Shown: positions 1 to 13,238, counted from the stretch's first letter. The stretch: 64,000 nucleotides of DNA from Bubalus kerabau (GCF_029407905.1 NC_073635.1:42151501-42215500); one strand, 5' to 3'. Notes: generated by a model from the letters alone, not told the origin. A program made the numbers and translations.

Positions 1-175
1 CTCCATAGTGCCTGTATCAATTTACATTCCCACGAATAGTACAAGAAAGTTCCCTTTTCTCCACATCCTCTCCAGGCTTTGTTTGTAGATTTTTTTTTAT
101 GATGGCCAGTCTAACTGATGTGAGGTGATATCTTATTGTGTTTTGATTTCCATTTAGAGAATCACAAATATTTCT
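1..175 (-). mobile_element. L1 LINE fragment (ORF2 C-terminus)
   Basis: The complement encodes the conserved C-terminal end of L1 ORF2: a region matching the usual TTMRYHLTPVRMA-type motif, here read as TIRYHLTSVRLAIIKK, followed by a cysteine-poor remnant of the CWRGCGE motif. The fragment is cut by the left edge of the window and fades out by about position 175. It is an old, diverged copy with no intact frame. Confidence 0.8.
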
Positions 176-229
176 TGATGAGAATTGTACCCACATTTTC
201 TGACAATTGTTTCTTTTTCTACTATGCAC

Positions 230-544
230 AATTGTTTAATTTCTGGGAATCAGGAAAATGAAAAACTACATTTGTGGTTTAATTATTCTTTTCTATGCAT
301 ATGTGTTCTTATTTTGTTGTTGATGTGTTTTGTAATACTTGTTTTGAATGGATTACCAGTTAGAATGAAGCTATGTATTTGTAAGCAAAAAGACATAAAG
401 AAACAAAACCTCATTCTCTTATATAGTCATTGTTTGTTTCGCCTCCCAGTTTTGAGTAATAAGGTTTTCAATTGCCAATATTTCCCATTTCCTTTCTTTT
501 ATTTTACACTTAGCAATCAATACTCTTTGACATACCATATGTTT
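230..544. other. No recognised feature
   Basis: AT-rich sequence between the L1 tail and an L2-like stretch. A plus-strand open frame at 185-664 crosses it but has no recognisable motif and a hydrophobic, low-complexity composition typical of chance frames in T-rich DNA. Confidence 0.4.
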
Positions 545-705
545 TGCTTTGTGTTTTATCTATTGTCCATCCCCTGTAGTCTTTACATGAATTTAGTTTT
601 ACAAATGTACAGATTTTTACTGATTTTATTCATTGCTGTGTTCCCAGTGCCCCCAACAGTTTGACACATATTCAACTTTTGACAATATTTTCTGAATGAA
701 TAAGT
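545..705 (+). mobile_element. Probable L2 LINE 3' end
   Basis: The order of words matches the usual L2 3' end: a 'gtccatcccc' start, then 'ttcattgctgtgttcccagtgcc', ending in a 'tgaatgaataa' tail. Divergence is high, as expected for an ancient mammalian repeat. It could also be a MIR-like core; a profile search against L2 and MIR models would decide. Confidence 0.45.
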
Positions 706-1769
706 AAATAGATGAAACTTGAGATGAAAACCACAATTTTCATTAAACTAAAATGTTAACAGTAACACCCCTTAACTAATGCATACTCTTTCTAATTCCA
801 GACATAATCAATCCACAGGGCAAATGCAAAAGTTTTAAATAGGTAGTGACAAATGAATCAAGGAGAACCCATAGTACACAGTCATTTTATAGAAAAGCAA
901 AACTCTTTCTCTCTCTCTCTCTCTCTTTTTTTTTTTTTTAGTGGCTTGTTATCCTACAGTCCACATGTACTTTTAAAGTGAGTACTACTTTTTGACTTCT
1001 AAAGTTGCATTGTAGGTGATTGCTAGTTTTGTGGGATTTATTTCTGTTTCTTCTTTTCTTTTCAGAATTTCCTAATGAATAAAAGATAAAAATATAAAGA
1101 GACTGACTTCAGTCAAACTTCATGTATTATTCAATGATTTTCTGTGTATATGTAGCACCTAGATGTTCTTTAATTAGCTATCTTGGACAGAAAAATATAG
1201 TTTAGAATGTTATGAAACCATAGCATCCAGAGAACAATTAAAGGTAAGTGTAGTGCTAGATTGGTGAAAGGTGAAATTTTTTTGATGTTATTGTCATTTT
1301 TTATAGTGTGTATTATTTCTCTATAAGATAAAAATTTGTCAATAACCAGTTTTGACACAAACATAATTAAATATCTTTATTCTCTATATGTCTTGAAAAA
1401 ATAGTCAAGAGAATTCAAGAGAATATTAAATAATTTATTGATTGTCTGATACACTGGGTGATCACTGAGATCACAATCAATATTTTTAATCTACCTGTAA
1501 TGATAAAGTTCACTGTTTATTATAAGGCTATATAAACATAGTTTTCATTTTCTAAACTTACTAGAGAGAGCTCTCTTACCAAAACTCTGCATCACTGTTT
1601 TAATTTTTATTTTGGTTCACTGCTTAGCATCTTTGCTTTAATCAACATAATGCTTTCTAATTCATTGCCTCTATATGTAATATTTTCCTCATATTTTCAT
1701 GTGAAGAATGTGCCTTAAAATGTAATTTTATTAAACATGGGTTCACATAGCTTCAGCATTAGAAAAGCT
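706..1769. other. Unrecognised AT-rich sequence with a CT/T tract
   Basis: No gene or clear repeat family seen. A pyrimidine tract, (CT)n followed by a T run, lies at about 905-940. Confidence 0.4.
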
Positions 1770-1886
1770 GGGAATTTTCTTGCAGTGTATTGGTTAGGAC
1801 TCTATACTTTCACTGCAAGTGCCCAGGTTCAATCCCTGATCAGGAACTAGGATCCCACAAGCCCCACACTATGGAAAAAAAAAAAA
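1770..1886 (+). mobile_element. CHR-type SINE (tRNA-Glu-derived)
   Basis: The stretch reads as a diverged CHR SINE: 'ttggttaggactc' (A-box region), 'caggttcaatccctg' (B-box region), 'aactaggatcccacaagcc', and a terminal A run at about 1874-1886. These SINEs are known from whales and ruminants and derive from tRNA-Glu. Confidence 0.8.
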
Positions 1887-2354
1887 TTGTTCAGGCAATT
1901 TAGTCTAGAACATAAATTAGTCCGACATGAATTAGATATTTAAGACTAAAATTCTGGTTTCAAGAAGGCCTGTATCTCCAACAGCCTTAATCTTAGGGTA
2001 GAATACGATACTACAACTAGAAAAAAACAAAACTCCAGACTATGAGAGAAGCAGTTATAGACAGGCTGTAACTTAGACAGACAGATCTTTGCAACATGAA
2101 GAAATAAGACTTCAGGTAGCTGTACGAGATAGAAAAGAAGCAGAAGGTCATTATCCAGACACTTGAGGCAATTTATTATAGGCGTAAATTACTTCTATAA
2201 CTAAAAAGGACTATGTTACTAATCAATTTTACAGTAAGTCTCTCTCATCATTAATTTTTTAAATTATGGCCATATTTTTTTTCTTTTAGGTTAGCCTGGA
2301 AATTTCATAGTTTAGAAAGTTTTCTATTAGTGAATTCAATAGAGAAATCAAGCT
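1887..2354. other. No recognised feature
   Basis: AT-rich sequence without a recognised repeat or open frame of interest. Confidence 0.4.
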
Positions 2355-2365
2355 ATGTTGACTTT

Positions 2366-2594
2366 GAAAAGTGAAAAGTGAAAAGTGAAAGTTAGTCACA
2401 CAGTTGTGTCTGACTCTTTGCAATTCCATGGACTGCAGCCTGTCCCGTTCTGCTGTCCATGGAATTCTTCAGGCAAGAGTAATGGAGTGAGTTGCCATTT
2501 TGCTTCTCCAGGGGATCTTCCTGACCTAGGGATTGAGCCCAGGTCTCCCACATTGCAGGCAGATTCCTTGCCAGCTGAAACACAAAGGAAGCCC
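2366..2594 (-). mobile_element. Bov-tA SINE with perfect 11-bp TSD
   Basis: On the minus strand this is a full tRNA-plus-A-unit SINE. On the plus strand it starts with a (AAAGTG)n-like run and 'gtctgactctttgcaattccatgg', and ends with the antisense tRNA part, 'gggattgagcccaggtctccc', and 'gaagcc'. The 11-bp word ATGTTGACTTT flanks it exactly at 2355-2365 and 2595-2605, which proves target-primed insertion and sets both ends. Confidence 0.9.
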
Positions 2595-2605
2595 ATGTTG
2601 ACTTT

Positions 2606-2910
2606 AATTAATAAAAAAGTAATAAAAGTAAGTAATGAATTATTTTTCTCTCTTTTACCCCCTTTTTTCCTTCAAATATCAAGCAATGTTTATTAAACAC
2701 AAAATATATACTAAAATTCAGCCTGTTACCAAAGTTATAAATCCAAATAAGGCAAAAATTTCTGACCTCAATGAGGTTGTAGGGGAGAATCTGGAAATGT
2801 GCAAATAAAAAGATGTCATTCCTCCCTGTCTAAATCAAATAGACATTTATGAGAGTCTTGCTATAAAAGAAGGTGCTGAGATAAATTCCCTTGATTTTTT
2901 TTCTGTACTA
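2606..2910. other. No recognised feature
   Basis: About 300 bases of AT-rich sequence between the SINE and the next BovB copy. Nothing recognised. Confidence 0.4.
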
Positions 2911-2917
2911 CACTTAC

Positions 2918-4002
2918 TACTTATTGACTATGCCAAAGCCTTTGACTGTATGGATCACAATAAAATATGGAAAATCCTGAAAGAGATGGGAATACCAGAG
3001 CACCTGATCTGCCTCTTGAGAAACCTATATGTAGGTCAGGAAGCAACATTTAGAACTGGACATGGAACAGACTGGTTCCAAATAGGATAAGAAGTACATC
3101 AAGGCTGTATATTGTCACCCTGCTTATTTAACCTATATGCAGAGTACATCATAAGAAACGCTGGGCTGGAAGAAGCACAAGATGGAATCAAGATTGCCGG
3201 AAGAAATATCAATAACCTCAGATATGCGATGACAACACCCTTATGGCAGAAAGTGAGGAGGAACTAAAAAGCCTCTTGATGAAAGTGAAAGTGGAGAGTG
3301 AAAAAGTTATCTCAAAGCTCAACATTCAGAAGACGAAGATCATGGCATCCAGTCTCATCACTTCATGGGAAATAGATGGGGAAACGGTGGAAACAGTGTC
3401 AGACTTTATTTTTGGGGGCTCCAAAACCACTGCAGATGGTGACTACAGCCATGAAATTAAAAGACGCTTAGTCCTTGGAAGGAAAGTTATGACCAACCTA
3501 GATAGCATATTGCAAAGCAGAGACATTACTTTGCCAACAAAGGTTCATCGAGGCTATGGTTCTTCCTGTGGTCATGTATGGATGTGAGAGTTGGACTGTG
3601 AAGAAAGCTGAGTGCTGAAGAATTGATGCTTTTGAACTGTGGTGTTGGAGAAGACTCTTGAGAGTCCCTTGGACTGTAAGGAAATCTGGCCAGTCCATTC
3701 TGAAGGAGATCAGCCCTGGGATTTCTTTGGAAGGAATGATGTTGAAGCTGAAACTCCAGTACTTTGGCCACGTCATGTGAAGAGTTGACTCACTGGAAAA
3801 GACTGATGTTGGGAGGGATTGGGGGCAGGAGGCAAAGGGGACGACAGAGGATGAGATGGCTGGATAACATCACTGTCTCGATGGACATGAGTCTGAGTGA
3901 AGTCCGGGAGTTGGTGATGGACAGGGAGGCCTGGCGTGCTGTGATTCATGGGGTCGCAAAGAGTTGGACATGACTGAGCAACTGAACTGACTGACTGACT
4001 GA
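2918..4002 (+). mobile_element. BovB LINE, 5'-truncated, (CTGA)n tail
   Basis: The copy begins inside the reverse transcriptase at the YAKAFDCMDHNK region (motif A) and runs to the element's 3' end. Recognisable blocks are NLYVGQEATFRTGHG, the QGCILSPCLFNLYAEYI block, 'NINNLRYA' (the YADD box is broken by a one-base loss near 3226), then the conserved C-terminal domain (MTNLDSILQSRDITLPTKV, LWCWRRLLRVPWT, MDREAWRAVIHGVAKSWT). The frame is further broken by stops near 3587 and 3778. The tail is a CTGA tetramer run rather than the common AACTG pentamer. CACTTAC at 2911-2917 and 4003-4009 is a 7-bp TSD. Non-functional. Confidence 0.92.
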
Positions 4003-4009
4003 CACTTAC

Positions 4010-4504
4010 GACAATATTTAGCACATTGAAGTGGCTCAAAATAATTTATTGCATTACCATTTTGTGTATTTTATATGTGAACTTTCTGCATGAGACTCTC
4101 CCATACAAATATCCCCTTGTTAGTGTCAATGTGGTAGCAACTTTTTCTGTAGGTTTACTGTCGATTGGAAGATTGTCTAAGAATACCTAAAAATTAATCA
4201 GTGCATCATAGAGAAATCAGACATCTATTCTTCTTTTTCCCTTTATATGTCTATGTATTTCTCTCTCTTAAAAATACATATCTGTAATAGGGGCACAGAT
4301 CACAATTTATAGATGTAAGTGGGAAAAATGAAGAAATAAGTCTTCAATATATCTCAAAAAAGAGTATCATTCATTTATGAATGATATTCATCCATATTAT
4401 AGAATTTTGAATATTAATTTAATTATTATAGAATTTTAAAATGTGCATTTCAGGCAGAAATAATGATTTCTAAACTAAGCACAAACTATATGATTGATAG
4501 TGGT
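4010..4504. other. No recognised feature
   Basis: Start of a repeat-poor island of about 4.4 kb. AT-rich; no gene signal. Confidence 0.4.
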
Positions 4505-4640
4505 CTGCTCTTTACTCATTACTAGACTATAGGCTCTATGAAAGGAATGACTTCTCCAAATTGTTCATTGATATATTTCTAGCACATAGCACAAAAATTT
4601 TTTATAATGCATGTTAGCTACTCAATGACTATGTCTTTTA
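4505..4640 (+). mobile_element. Probable L2 LINE 3' end
   Basis: Word order fits L2: 'actagactataggctctatga', 'ttgttcattgatatatttctagcacatagcac', then a diverged 'ctcaatgac' end. Ancient and decayed. Confidence 0.5.
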
Positions 4641-7600
4641 TAAATAATTTCCAAAATTTGTCTTTTTAAAAAAGATTTTGTGGGAAAGCAGATAATATTC
4701 TTTTTTAAGCTTGTTTTAGATCGGGCCTCAAGCAACTTTCCTACACAGATCAATTCCCTTGGTAAATGCTCCAGTAATGCCTCATAGTATCTTAACGTGG
4801 CAATTACAACATTGCTGTATTTGCTAGGTATTAAGTAGCTTTATTATTTTACCTTCTGTCTTGTCTTATAAACTATAAGGTCCATAAAGATAGAATACAA
4901 AATTTATCAGTTTGTCTCTGCTAAATATAATTTTCCCAGATGCAATATTAATAACTCAGAAAATTTTAATTAAATTAGTTAAGAAATTACTGTGCTCACT
5001 AATAGAAACCTCAGTCAATTTCACAATGTTTTTGGTAATATTGCTACACTATATTAGAAGTGTAAAATTATAGGTTTTATGTGATGCCTTGCTCCCTTCT
5101 CAAAATCTAAAAGTCGTAAAGCTCGTTAATCTGCAATTAAGTTAATTTACTTAATTCTAATTTTGCATATATCAGATTACCAGCCTTTTATATGTTTTCT
5201 TAAATTAAATTTATATTTTAAAAGCTATTATTAGTTATCAAAATAGGGTATACTAATTTTAGGGAAGAAATCATATAGCTAAAGATAAAGGAATAACTCT
5301 TAATTAGTTTTCTATAAAACTTTAAACTCATTGTCCTCTCAACTAGAATTATATTGCCTTTCAACAGTTGAAAATATGAAGAGCAAGGTAACCTTTATGA
5401 AAAGAGAAGAGAAATGTCATCTTTATTGCCAATAGGGCACAAAAACATGGCAGATATTTTATTGGTCATATTTAGAAAACTGATGACAAAGGTGTCCTGT
5501 CAGTGAATGATAATTGTTGAATATCCATGTAAGTGTTAGAATTTTACTGTTTCTATGCAAAGATGCGAGATGAGTACTGAGTGCTTCTTTTTCCTCTTAG
5601 CTTCTCATTCAAATTTCTCTTTCTTAGCACCTCCTCTCATGTGACCTCCATGAGTGTCCTTGTCATTGGCGATTCCTTTTCGTGGTATACTGCCCCTTGT
5701 TTCAGCACCCCACAGAATTGTTATCTCCCCTGACCTATGATCCAAAGTATTTATTCCAAGTTCCACATTCAGTGCTCCATATTCTAGTTTATTTTCTCAG
5801 CTATTGTCATGAAACATAGTAGTCTAATAAACTAAGTCACAGACAGCTGATGAGGTGTTTTATTATCTTGTGCCTTTGTATACTTATTTTAACATTAAAT
5901 GTGTAGAGATGTCAATAGCTTAACTCAATTTAGTGTAGCAATGATCAGACAAATATAGAAGCATTTTGTAGGTGGATTTAAGGCATACTAGGCTGAACAG
6001 AATTCTGTGTTCTAGTTGCCTACACTATTTTTATACATCATTTGATTTATTGTAAAAATATCATTCAGTAGTTGCACTTATTAATCCTTTGAGCAAGTAT
6101 ATAGACTTTTTTAAAAAGTCATCTTCTGCCATCATTTTAGGAATAAAAATAATGATAGCTGTGTTTAAAATGACTATTCTAAGTCATGTTGCAGTTATCG
6201 CCAATACTGCAATGATAGTGCCAAGCTTATGAAAAAAACATTGCTGTTATGATGTAAAGATGTCCTTTATATGTAAGGCCTTTTAGAAGTGTACCCAGAA
6301 ATTCCTTCTTAGCACACGGGAACCATAATCACCATTAACACTGAAACACAACTTATGTCTCCTGGAAAAGAACTTGCAATATTGTCAATGTTTGAATGAA
6401 AACTACAACTCCCCCCTCCCCCTCACCGCCTGCTAGCAGAAAGTACTGAGAAAATGATCCCTAGTATATAAATCTTTTTTCAGGCAACATAGAAGGAAAA
6501 AAAATGATAATAATCAATCAATTGCCCAAGGAAATATAATAATCAGAAACCAATCAGCAAGTTAACTGCTCTGGGGCGGTGATTGAGGTTCTAATGATAC
6601 ACAGTCAGAAAAGCAGGCTTATAGGTAAGTAACCTTCATTTTTCCAAAGGCAATGCACACCATCTATTATAATGTCATGATTCCATAGCTGGAGGCTTAG
6701 AGAGCTCTTAACTTGTAAATAGATTTTAGATGATGGTTAACACCAAATGACTTCATTCTTGAGGCAGATTACAGATAGCAATTTTTAAGGAAGGTTTGAT
6801 GGTGAAACTATCTAGTTGCCTTGTAATTTTCTACTGTTGTAACATCTTGACCCTAAGAAAAAATGTTGAAGTATTGCTGTTTGACCCTTTTCTTACTGCT
6901 GAATTTCTGCTGCTGTTTTTAGAGTAGCAGCATCTTCTCAAATGTCTAAGGTTTACATAATCCATCTAAATGATTTTCTACATTAACTTTCAGAGACTGT
7001 TTTAAAACAGACTATATATAACTAGTAAGGAATAAACTAGAGTTGCTCTCTCAGATAATGGTATTTTAACAGAAACCAAAGTCTTATTCCAAAGACCACT
7101 TTAATTAGAACTTTAAGCCTTAGAATAAATAAGATTATTTGGGGATATATTTCTCAAGGTAGAATTATTCTGTTTTTTCCTATAGAGATAAATTGATGGA
7201 TTTACATCAGTATTTCTGTAAGATATTATTAATACATATACATGATAAAAATGTTTAGGAAACACTGCCTGATAGTATCTCCCTTGTAGTATCTTCTGTG
7301 TACTTCAGTATACTCAATTATCTAGAGTTTACAAAATATATTCTTGTTTGATACAGCTTTCCTAACTAAGTATGACCATGAAATTGTTTCAATGAAATTC
7401 ATATAACTTTCTATGAAACACTGTAACAATACTGATCTAGAAAAGGACATTGATTATATTTAAGCCAACATATTTTTCTAAGGAATGAAGGCATGGTAAG
7501 ATGTATTAAGATTTTTTAAAAAATGTATAGAGTTAATTAACATTAGATATAAAATGATGTCATGTTGCCATGTTAAATTATTTTATATGTTCATAATAGC

Positions 7601-8417
7601 TACTCCCATATTTATATCCTACCCACAATATTTTACAGTACATACAGCTCATGGAAAACAACATATTATGATCAGAGTATAATCTTTCTATGTCTGAAAT
7701 ATTAATATCACAGTGATGTGAGTCACAGGACAGCAGAAAGGGGATTACAGATATTACAGATTCAAAGTGCTCTCACAGGTGAGAAAGAACATTGAAATTT
7801 CAGAGGAGTATGGATGGCTCAATACAGATGGAGGCTACCATGTCTGCTGATCTAATGTGTAGTACAGAAGGGAGAAAAAGACAAAAAAAGAGGCAATGGT
7901 CAGAACATGAAATGCTTTGCCTGCAAAGGCAAAGACTTAGAATATGACATATAATCAATGAAAAGAAGGCTTTATATAGAGAGAATAATAGAAAAATAAA
8001 ATGTTCATGGTTGGCATTTTTCTTCTGCAAATTAAGAGGGCTTTGTTGAAGCCCATGGATAATATATATTCTTATAACTTGGATGATCTATTTTATTGAA
8101 TAGAAGAATGTTACTGAGAAACTGGCACCGCTCTTTAATAATGAAAGCTAATATTAATATCTAGAGATATGTTAGAACAAACAGCAACAGAAGCAGCCTT
8201 ATCATTCATTCTTCTCATTTGTGTTTTGCCTTAGAATTTGCCCTGTAGGTGCACATGTGAGATCTCAGAGCATGCTCACTTTTAGAGAAAGCAAGGAAAG
8301 TTCAGAGGCTTCAGGTTACTTTCTCAGTCTTGCACTGAGGAAGAGCTGGAGATGCAAGAAGATTCCTCTCAATGTAACACTTGTTAAGCAACCACTGAGT
8401 ATCAGGTACCGTGCTGG
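4641..8417. other. Repeat-poor island, no recognised gene
   Basis: About 3.8 kb with no ruminant-specific repeat and no long open frame. A second weak L2/MIR-like stretch may lie at about 4855-4960. The minus-strand frame at 7800-8030 and others are short, lack motifs and are not supported as genes. Confidence 0.4.
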
Positions 8418-8427
8418 ACATATGAAG

Positions 8428-10827
8428 TTGTTGTTGCTGTTGTTCAGTCGCCAAGTTGTTTCTGTTTTTGTGACCCCATGAAGTGCAGCATGCCAGGCTT
8501 CCCTGTCGTTCACTATCTCCCTGAGTTTGCTCCAACTATGTCCATTGAGTCGGTGATGCCATCCAATCATCTCATTCTCTGTCACCTCCTTTCCCACTTC
8601 CCCTCAATCTTTCCTAGCAACAGGGTTTATTCCATTGAGTTGACTCTTCCCATCAGGTGGCCAAAGAATTGAAGTTTGAGCTTCAGCATCAGCCCTTCCA
8701 ATGAATATTCAGGACTGATTTCCTTTAGGATCCACTGGTTTGATCTCTTTGATGTCTGCGGGACTCTCGAGAGTCTTCTCCAGCACCACAGCCTGAAAGC
8801 ATCAATTCTTTGCCATTCAGCCTTTTTTATGGTCCAACTCTCACATTCATACATGGCTACTAGTAAAACCGTAGCTTTGACTATAAGGACGTTTGTTAGC
8901 AAAGTGATGTCTCTGCCTTTTAATATGTTGTCTAGGTGTGTCATAGCTTCTCTTCCAAGGAACAAGTGCTTTTTTTTTTTATTATTATATGGCTGCAGTC
9001 ACCATCCACAGTAATTTTGGAGCCCAAGAAAATGAAATCTGACACTTTTCCCCCACCTATTTGCCATTAACTAATGGGACAGGATGCCATGATCTCAGGT
9101 TTTTGAATGTTCAGTTCTAAACCAGTTTTTCACTCTCATCTTTCACTTCCATCAAGAGGATCATTTGTGTCTCTTCACTTTCTTCCATTAAAGTGGTATT
9201 ATCTGCATATATGAAGTTGTTGATTCCAACTTGTGAGTAATTCAGTCCAACATTACACATGATGTGCTTTGCATATCAGTTAAACAAGCAGGGTGACAGT
9301 ATACAGCCTTAAAGTACTCCTTTTCCAATTTTGAATCTGTCCATTGTTCCATGTGCAGTTCTAAATATTGATTCTTGACTTGCATACGGGCTTCTCAGGA
9401 GGCAGGTAAAGTGGTCTGATATTCCCATCTCCTTAAGAATATTCCACAGTTTGTTGTGATCCACACAGTCAAAGGCTTTAGTTAGTCAATGCAGAAGAAG
9501 TAGATTTTTTCTGGAATTTTCCTGCTTTTTCTATTATCCAACAGATATCCATTTGATCTCTGGCTACTTTGCCTTTTCTAAATACAGCTGTACATCTGGA
9601 AGTTATCGGTTCATGTACTACTGAACCCTAGTTTGAAGGATTTTGATCATTATCTTGCTAGAATGTGAAATAAGTGCAATTGTACTATAATTTGAACATT
9701 TTTTGCATTGCCTTTCTTTGGGATGGGAATGAAAACTGACCAGTCCTATGGCCATTGTTGAGTATTCCTAATTTGCTGGCATGTTGAATGCAGTACATTA
9801 ACACCATCATCTCTTAGGATTTGAAATAACTCAGCTGGAATTCTATCACCTCCACTAGGTTTGTTTGTAGTAATGCTTCTGAAGGCTCACTTGACTTCAC
9901 ACTCCAGGATGTCTGGCATTAGGTACGTGAGCACACATTTATGGTTATCTGAGTCACTAAGAGATTTTTTGTACCGTTCTTCTGTGTATTTTTGCCACCT
10001 GTTCTTAATATCTTCTGGTTCTGTTAGGTCCTTGCTGCTTTTCTCCTTTATTGTGCCTATCTTTGCGTGAAATATTCCCTTGATATCTCCAATTTTCTTA
10101 AATATCTCTAATCGTTCCCATTTTATTGTTTTCCTCTATTTCTTTGCATTGTTCCTTGGATAAGGCCTTCTTATGTCTCCTTGCTATTTTCTGTAACTCT
10201 GCATTCAGTTGGATATGTCTTTCCATTTTTCCTTTACCTTTTGCTTCTCTTCTTTTCTCAGCTATTTGTAAAGGCTTCTAAGCCAACCACTTTATCTTCT
10301 TGCATTTCTTTTTCTTGGGGATGGATTTAGTCACAACCTCCTGTACAACGTTGTGAACCTCCATCTATAGTTCTACAGGCACTCTGTCTAACAGATCTAG
10401 TCCCTTGAATCTATTGTTCACCTCCACTGTATAATCATAAGGGATTTGATTTAGGTCATATCTGAATGGCCTAGTGATTTTTCCCTCCTTCTTCTGATTT
10501 AAGTCTGAATTTTGAAATAAGTAGTTGATCTAAGTTACAGCCAGCTGCAGATCTTGTTTTTGCTGACCATAAAAAACTTCTCCATCTTTAACTGCAAAGA
10601 ATAAAATCAATCTGATTTCAGTATTGACCTCTTGTGATGTCCATGTGTAGAGTCATCTTTTGGGTTGTTGAAAGAGGATATTTGATCTGACTAGTACATT
10701 CTCTTGTCCAAACTCTGTTAGTCTTTGCCATGCTTCATTTTGTATTCCATGGTAAACTTTCCTGTTACTCCAGGTATCTCTTGACTTCCAATTTTTGCAT
10801 TTCATGTGGAATAGAACAATAAATAAC
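8428..10827 (-). mobile_element. BovB LINE, old copy, antisense, (AAC)n tail
   Basis: On the minus strand this copy holds, in order, the 3' part of the endonuclease (about 10.8-10.5 kb), the linker, the reverse transcriptase and the C-terminal domain, ending at the left in a GTTGTTGTT run on the plus strand, i.e. an (AAC)n tail. It is clearly older than most copies here: many indels, and the longest remnant frame is only 112 codons (8627-8965, with the LWCWRRLSRVPQT block). A 10-bp near-match, ACATATGAAG at 8418-8427 and ACATATGGAG at 10828-10837, is a plausible TSD with one change and was used to set the ends. The right end is the less certain one. Confidence 0.85.
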
Positions 10828-10837
10828 ACATATGGAG

Positions 10838-12085
10838 TAGACCAATAAATAAAACAGTCTTCTTTCACTTCAGTCTTTCCATACCAGGCCATTTTTTTCT
10901 TGTAGATGAAGGCTCTCTGTCACCTCGGCCTAGCCCACCTGAAGTATTGTTACCACCTGTGATCACTAGTATATTCTTGCTATCATCGAATTTCTCTCCA
11001 GATCTTAGACCCAAGTCCCAGTAGGGGCACAATGCAGCTGATTCACAGATGGAGATATCTATAGTTTTTTCTTTTTTTTTCCCCTGAATCTCTTTTATTC
11101 TTGAAGTGTGGTTTACATGCTGGTTGTACCATATTCACTCTACTTGTAGTGAATCTTCTTTGCAAAAATTGAATGCTGCACTTGAAATTAGATTGTAAAG
11201 CTAAAAGTTTTATGTGCTAGTGGTGGGCATTGAGTTTCTCATGACTGTGCTGCTGGAGAGAAGGCTGCAGAACAACATGTACCAGGAGAGTACTCTAATT
11301 TAGAAAAATGTTTGAACCTTATTTAGTACAAATACATCTTTATACTTAGTGTAGGAAAGAAATCTAAAGAGACAAGACTAAATATCAATTGGAAATTAAG
11401 TTGGAAGGTCACTGCTGAGAGCAAAATAAGAAATAATGAGTCCAGCCAAAATAAAGGATACAGGATGAAGTTGGATAGGAAAATACTTAGAAAATACAAT
11501 CAAACACTTAATGACTGAGTAAGTATAAATGAAAACTGAAGAATGTAGCATTACTTCTGTATTTCTGAGTTTTCCACTGTAATGCCTTTAATAAAGAAAA
11601 AATGGAAAATGTGACTTGCTCAGTCCTTTAAAATTGAGTCTATGTATACATATTCACACATACAATGTTATTTCCTTGCTAACTTCTCTCTCACACTCAG
11701 ATTCTTAGAATATTCCATGGATTTTTGTGGTTTAAACTAGAACTTATATACTCATAATGAATAATTATAATATAAAATGAAATAATATAATATATGTAAT
11801 ATACTTACCTCGGTTTTTCCTCTTAAATTTTATACTCTTGATGAGATTGGGCACATTCAGGGTGGTATTGCTACAGACAGAGGTGGGTGCCATATGTCAA
11901 GATTCATATTCTTAAATCCAACTCCCTATTAAACCTCTCCAACTATATTTCCCACTGGTGAGTTCATTCAATATGTCTTAATCCGTATTCAAAGTCTTTC
12001 CATCCTAAATTGTCTTTGCTGCTACATAGTACCCTTTTATTTCTCTAAATATATTTTATTATTTATAAAATAGAAATAATAGTAT
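10838..12085. other. No recognised feature
   Basis: About 1.25 kb of AT-rich sequence with a T-rich run near 11065-11083. No known repeat or exon recognised. Confidence 0.4.
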
Positions 12086-12544
12086 TCTAGTCAAGGCTAT
12101 GGTTTTTCCTGTGGTCATGTATGGATGTGTGAGTTGGACTGTGAAGAAGGCTGAGCACCGAAGAATTGATGCTTTTGAACTGTGGTGTTGGAGAAGACTC
12201 TTGAGAGTCCCTTGGACTGCAAGGAGATCCAACCTGTCCATTCTGAAGGAGATCAGCCCTGGGATTTCTTTGGAAGGAATGATGCTAAAGCTGAAACTCC
12301 AGTACTTTGGCCACCTCATGCGAAGAGTTGACTCATTGGAAAAGGCTCTGATGCTGGGAGGGAATGGGGGCAGGAGGAGAAGGGGACGACAGAGGATGAG
12401 ATGGCTGGATGGCATCACTGACTCGATGGACGTGAGTCTGAGTGAACTGTGGGAGTTGGTGATGGACAGGGAGGCCTGGCATACTGTGATTCATGGGGTT
12501 GCAAAGAGTCAGACATGACTGAGCGACTGAACTGAACTGAACTG
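12086..12544 (+). mobile_element. BovB LINE, 3' end only, (AACTG)n tail
   Basis: Only the C-terminal domain survives. A frame at 12099-12518 stays open across it (139 codons) with VVMYGCVSWTVKKAE, LWCWRRLLRVPWTARRSN, LKLQYFGHLMRRVDSL and MDREAWHTVIHGVAKSQT. This domain of BovB ORF has no assigned catalytic role that I can read from sequence. The tail is an AACTG pentamer run. No clear TSD was seen. Confidence 0.9.
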
Positions 12545-13030
12545 GACACTAGATTATTTCTATGAATTTTAAATGATACAAAATATTAACATTTTTCATT
12601 CATACCAATAAAATCCCAGTGATTGAAAGGGGTTGATGATTTGTTCAAACATTCAGTTATTAATTCTTAAATATATATTGAGTTGCTGCTTTTTGAGAGT
12701 ATTATTTTAAGTACTAAAGATAGAACAATAAACTAAACAAGGGCCCATCTCTCCTATAGTTTCATTCCAACTGGGGGAAAGCAAATAATTAAAAATAAAT
12801 ATGCAGTGAGGGTACTGATATAAGAGCTATAAAGATAACTAAAGCAAACTTTGTGAGTTCAGATTGGTAGGGGGGCTCTTTTTGATAAAGAAATCACTGA
12901 AGGCTTTTTTGAAGAGGTGATTTGAGCAAAGACATTGTAAAGTGAAGGATAAATGGAAAGAAGATCTTTCAAGGCAGAGCCTAAGGAACTGAAAAGACAG
13001 GACTATCCTTGGTGTATTTAGGGTTAAAAG
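12545..13030. other. No recognised feature
   Basis: AT-rich sequence between a BovB tail and a Bov-tA SINE. Nothing recognised. Confidence 0.4.
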
Positions 13031-13238
13031 TGGAAAGAGAAAGTGTTAGTCGCTCAATCCTGTCTGACTCTTTGAGATCCCATGGGCTGTAGCCAGCCAG
13101 GTTCCTCTGTCTATAGAATTGTCTAGGCAAAAATACTAGAGCTGGTAAGCTATTCCCTTCTCCAGGAGATCTTCCTGACTCAGGGACCCTGGTCTCCTGC
13201 ATTGTAAGATTCTTTATTGTCTGAGCCACAAGGGAAGC
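13031..13238 (-). mobile_element. Bov-tA SINE
   Basis: Plus-strand words 'gttagtcgctcaatcctgtc', 'ccaggttcctctgtc', 'cttctccaggagatcttcc' and 'tctgagccacaagggaagc' are a diverged antisense Bov-tA. The internal B-box part is partly lost. No convincing TSD. Confidence 0.85.

Noticed and set aside
185..664. 159-codon plus-strand frame as a small membrane protein
   Set aside because: The hydrophobic residues come from T-rich DNA; part of the frame is an L2-like 3' end; no supporting motif.
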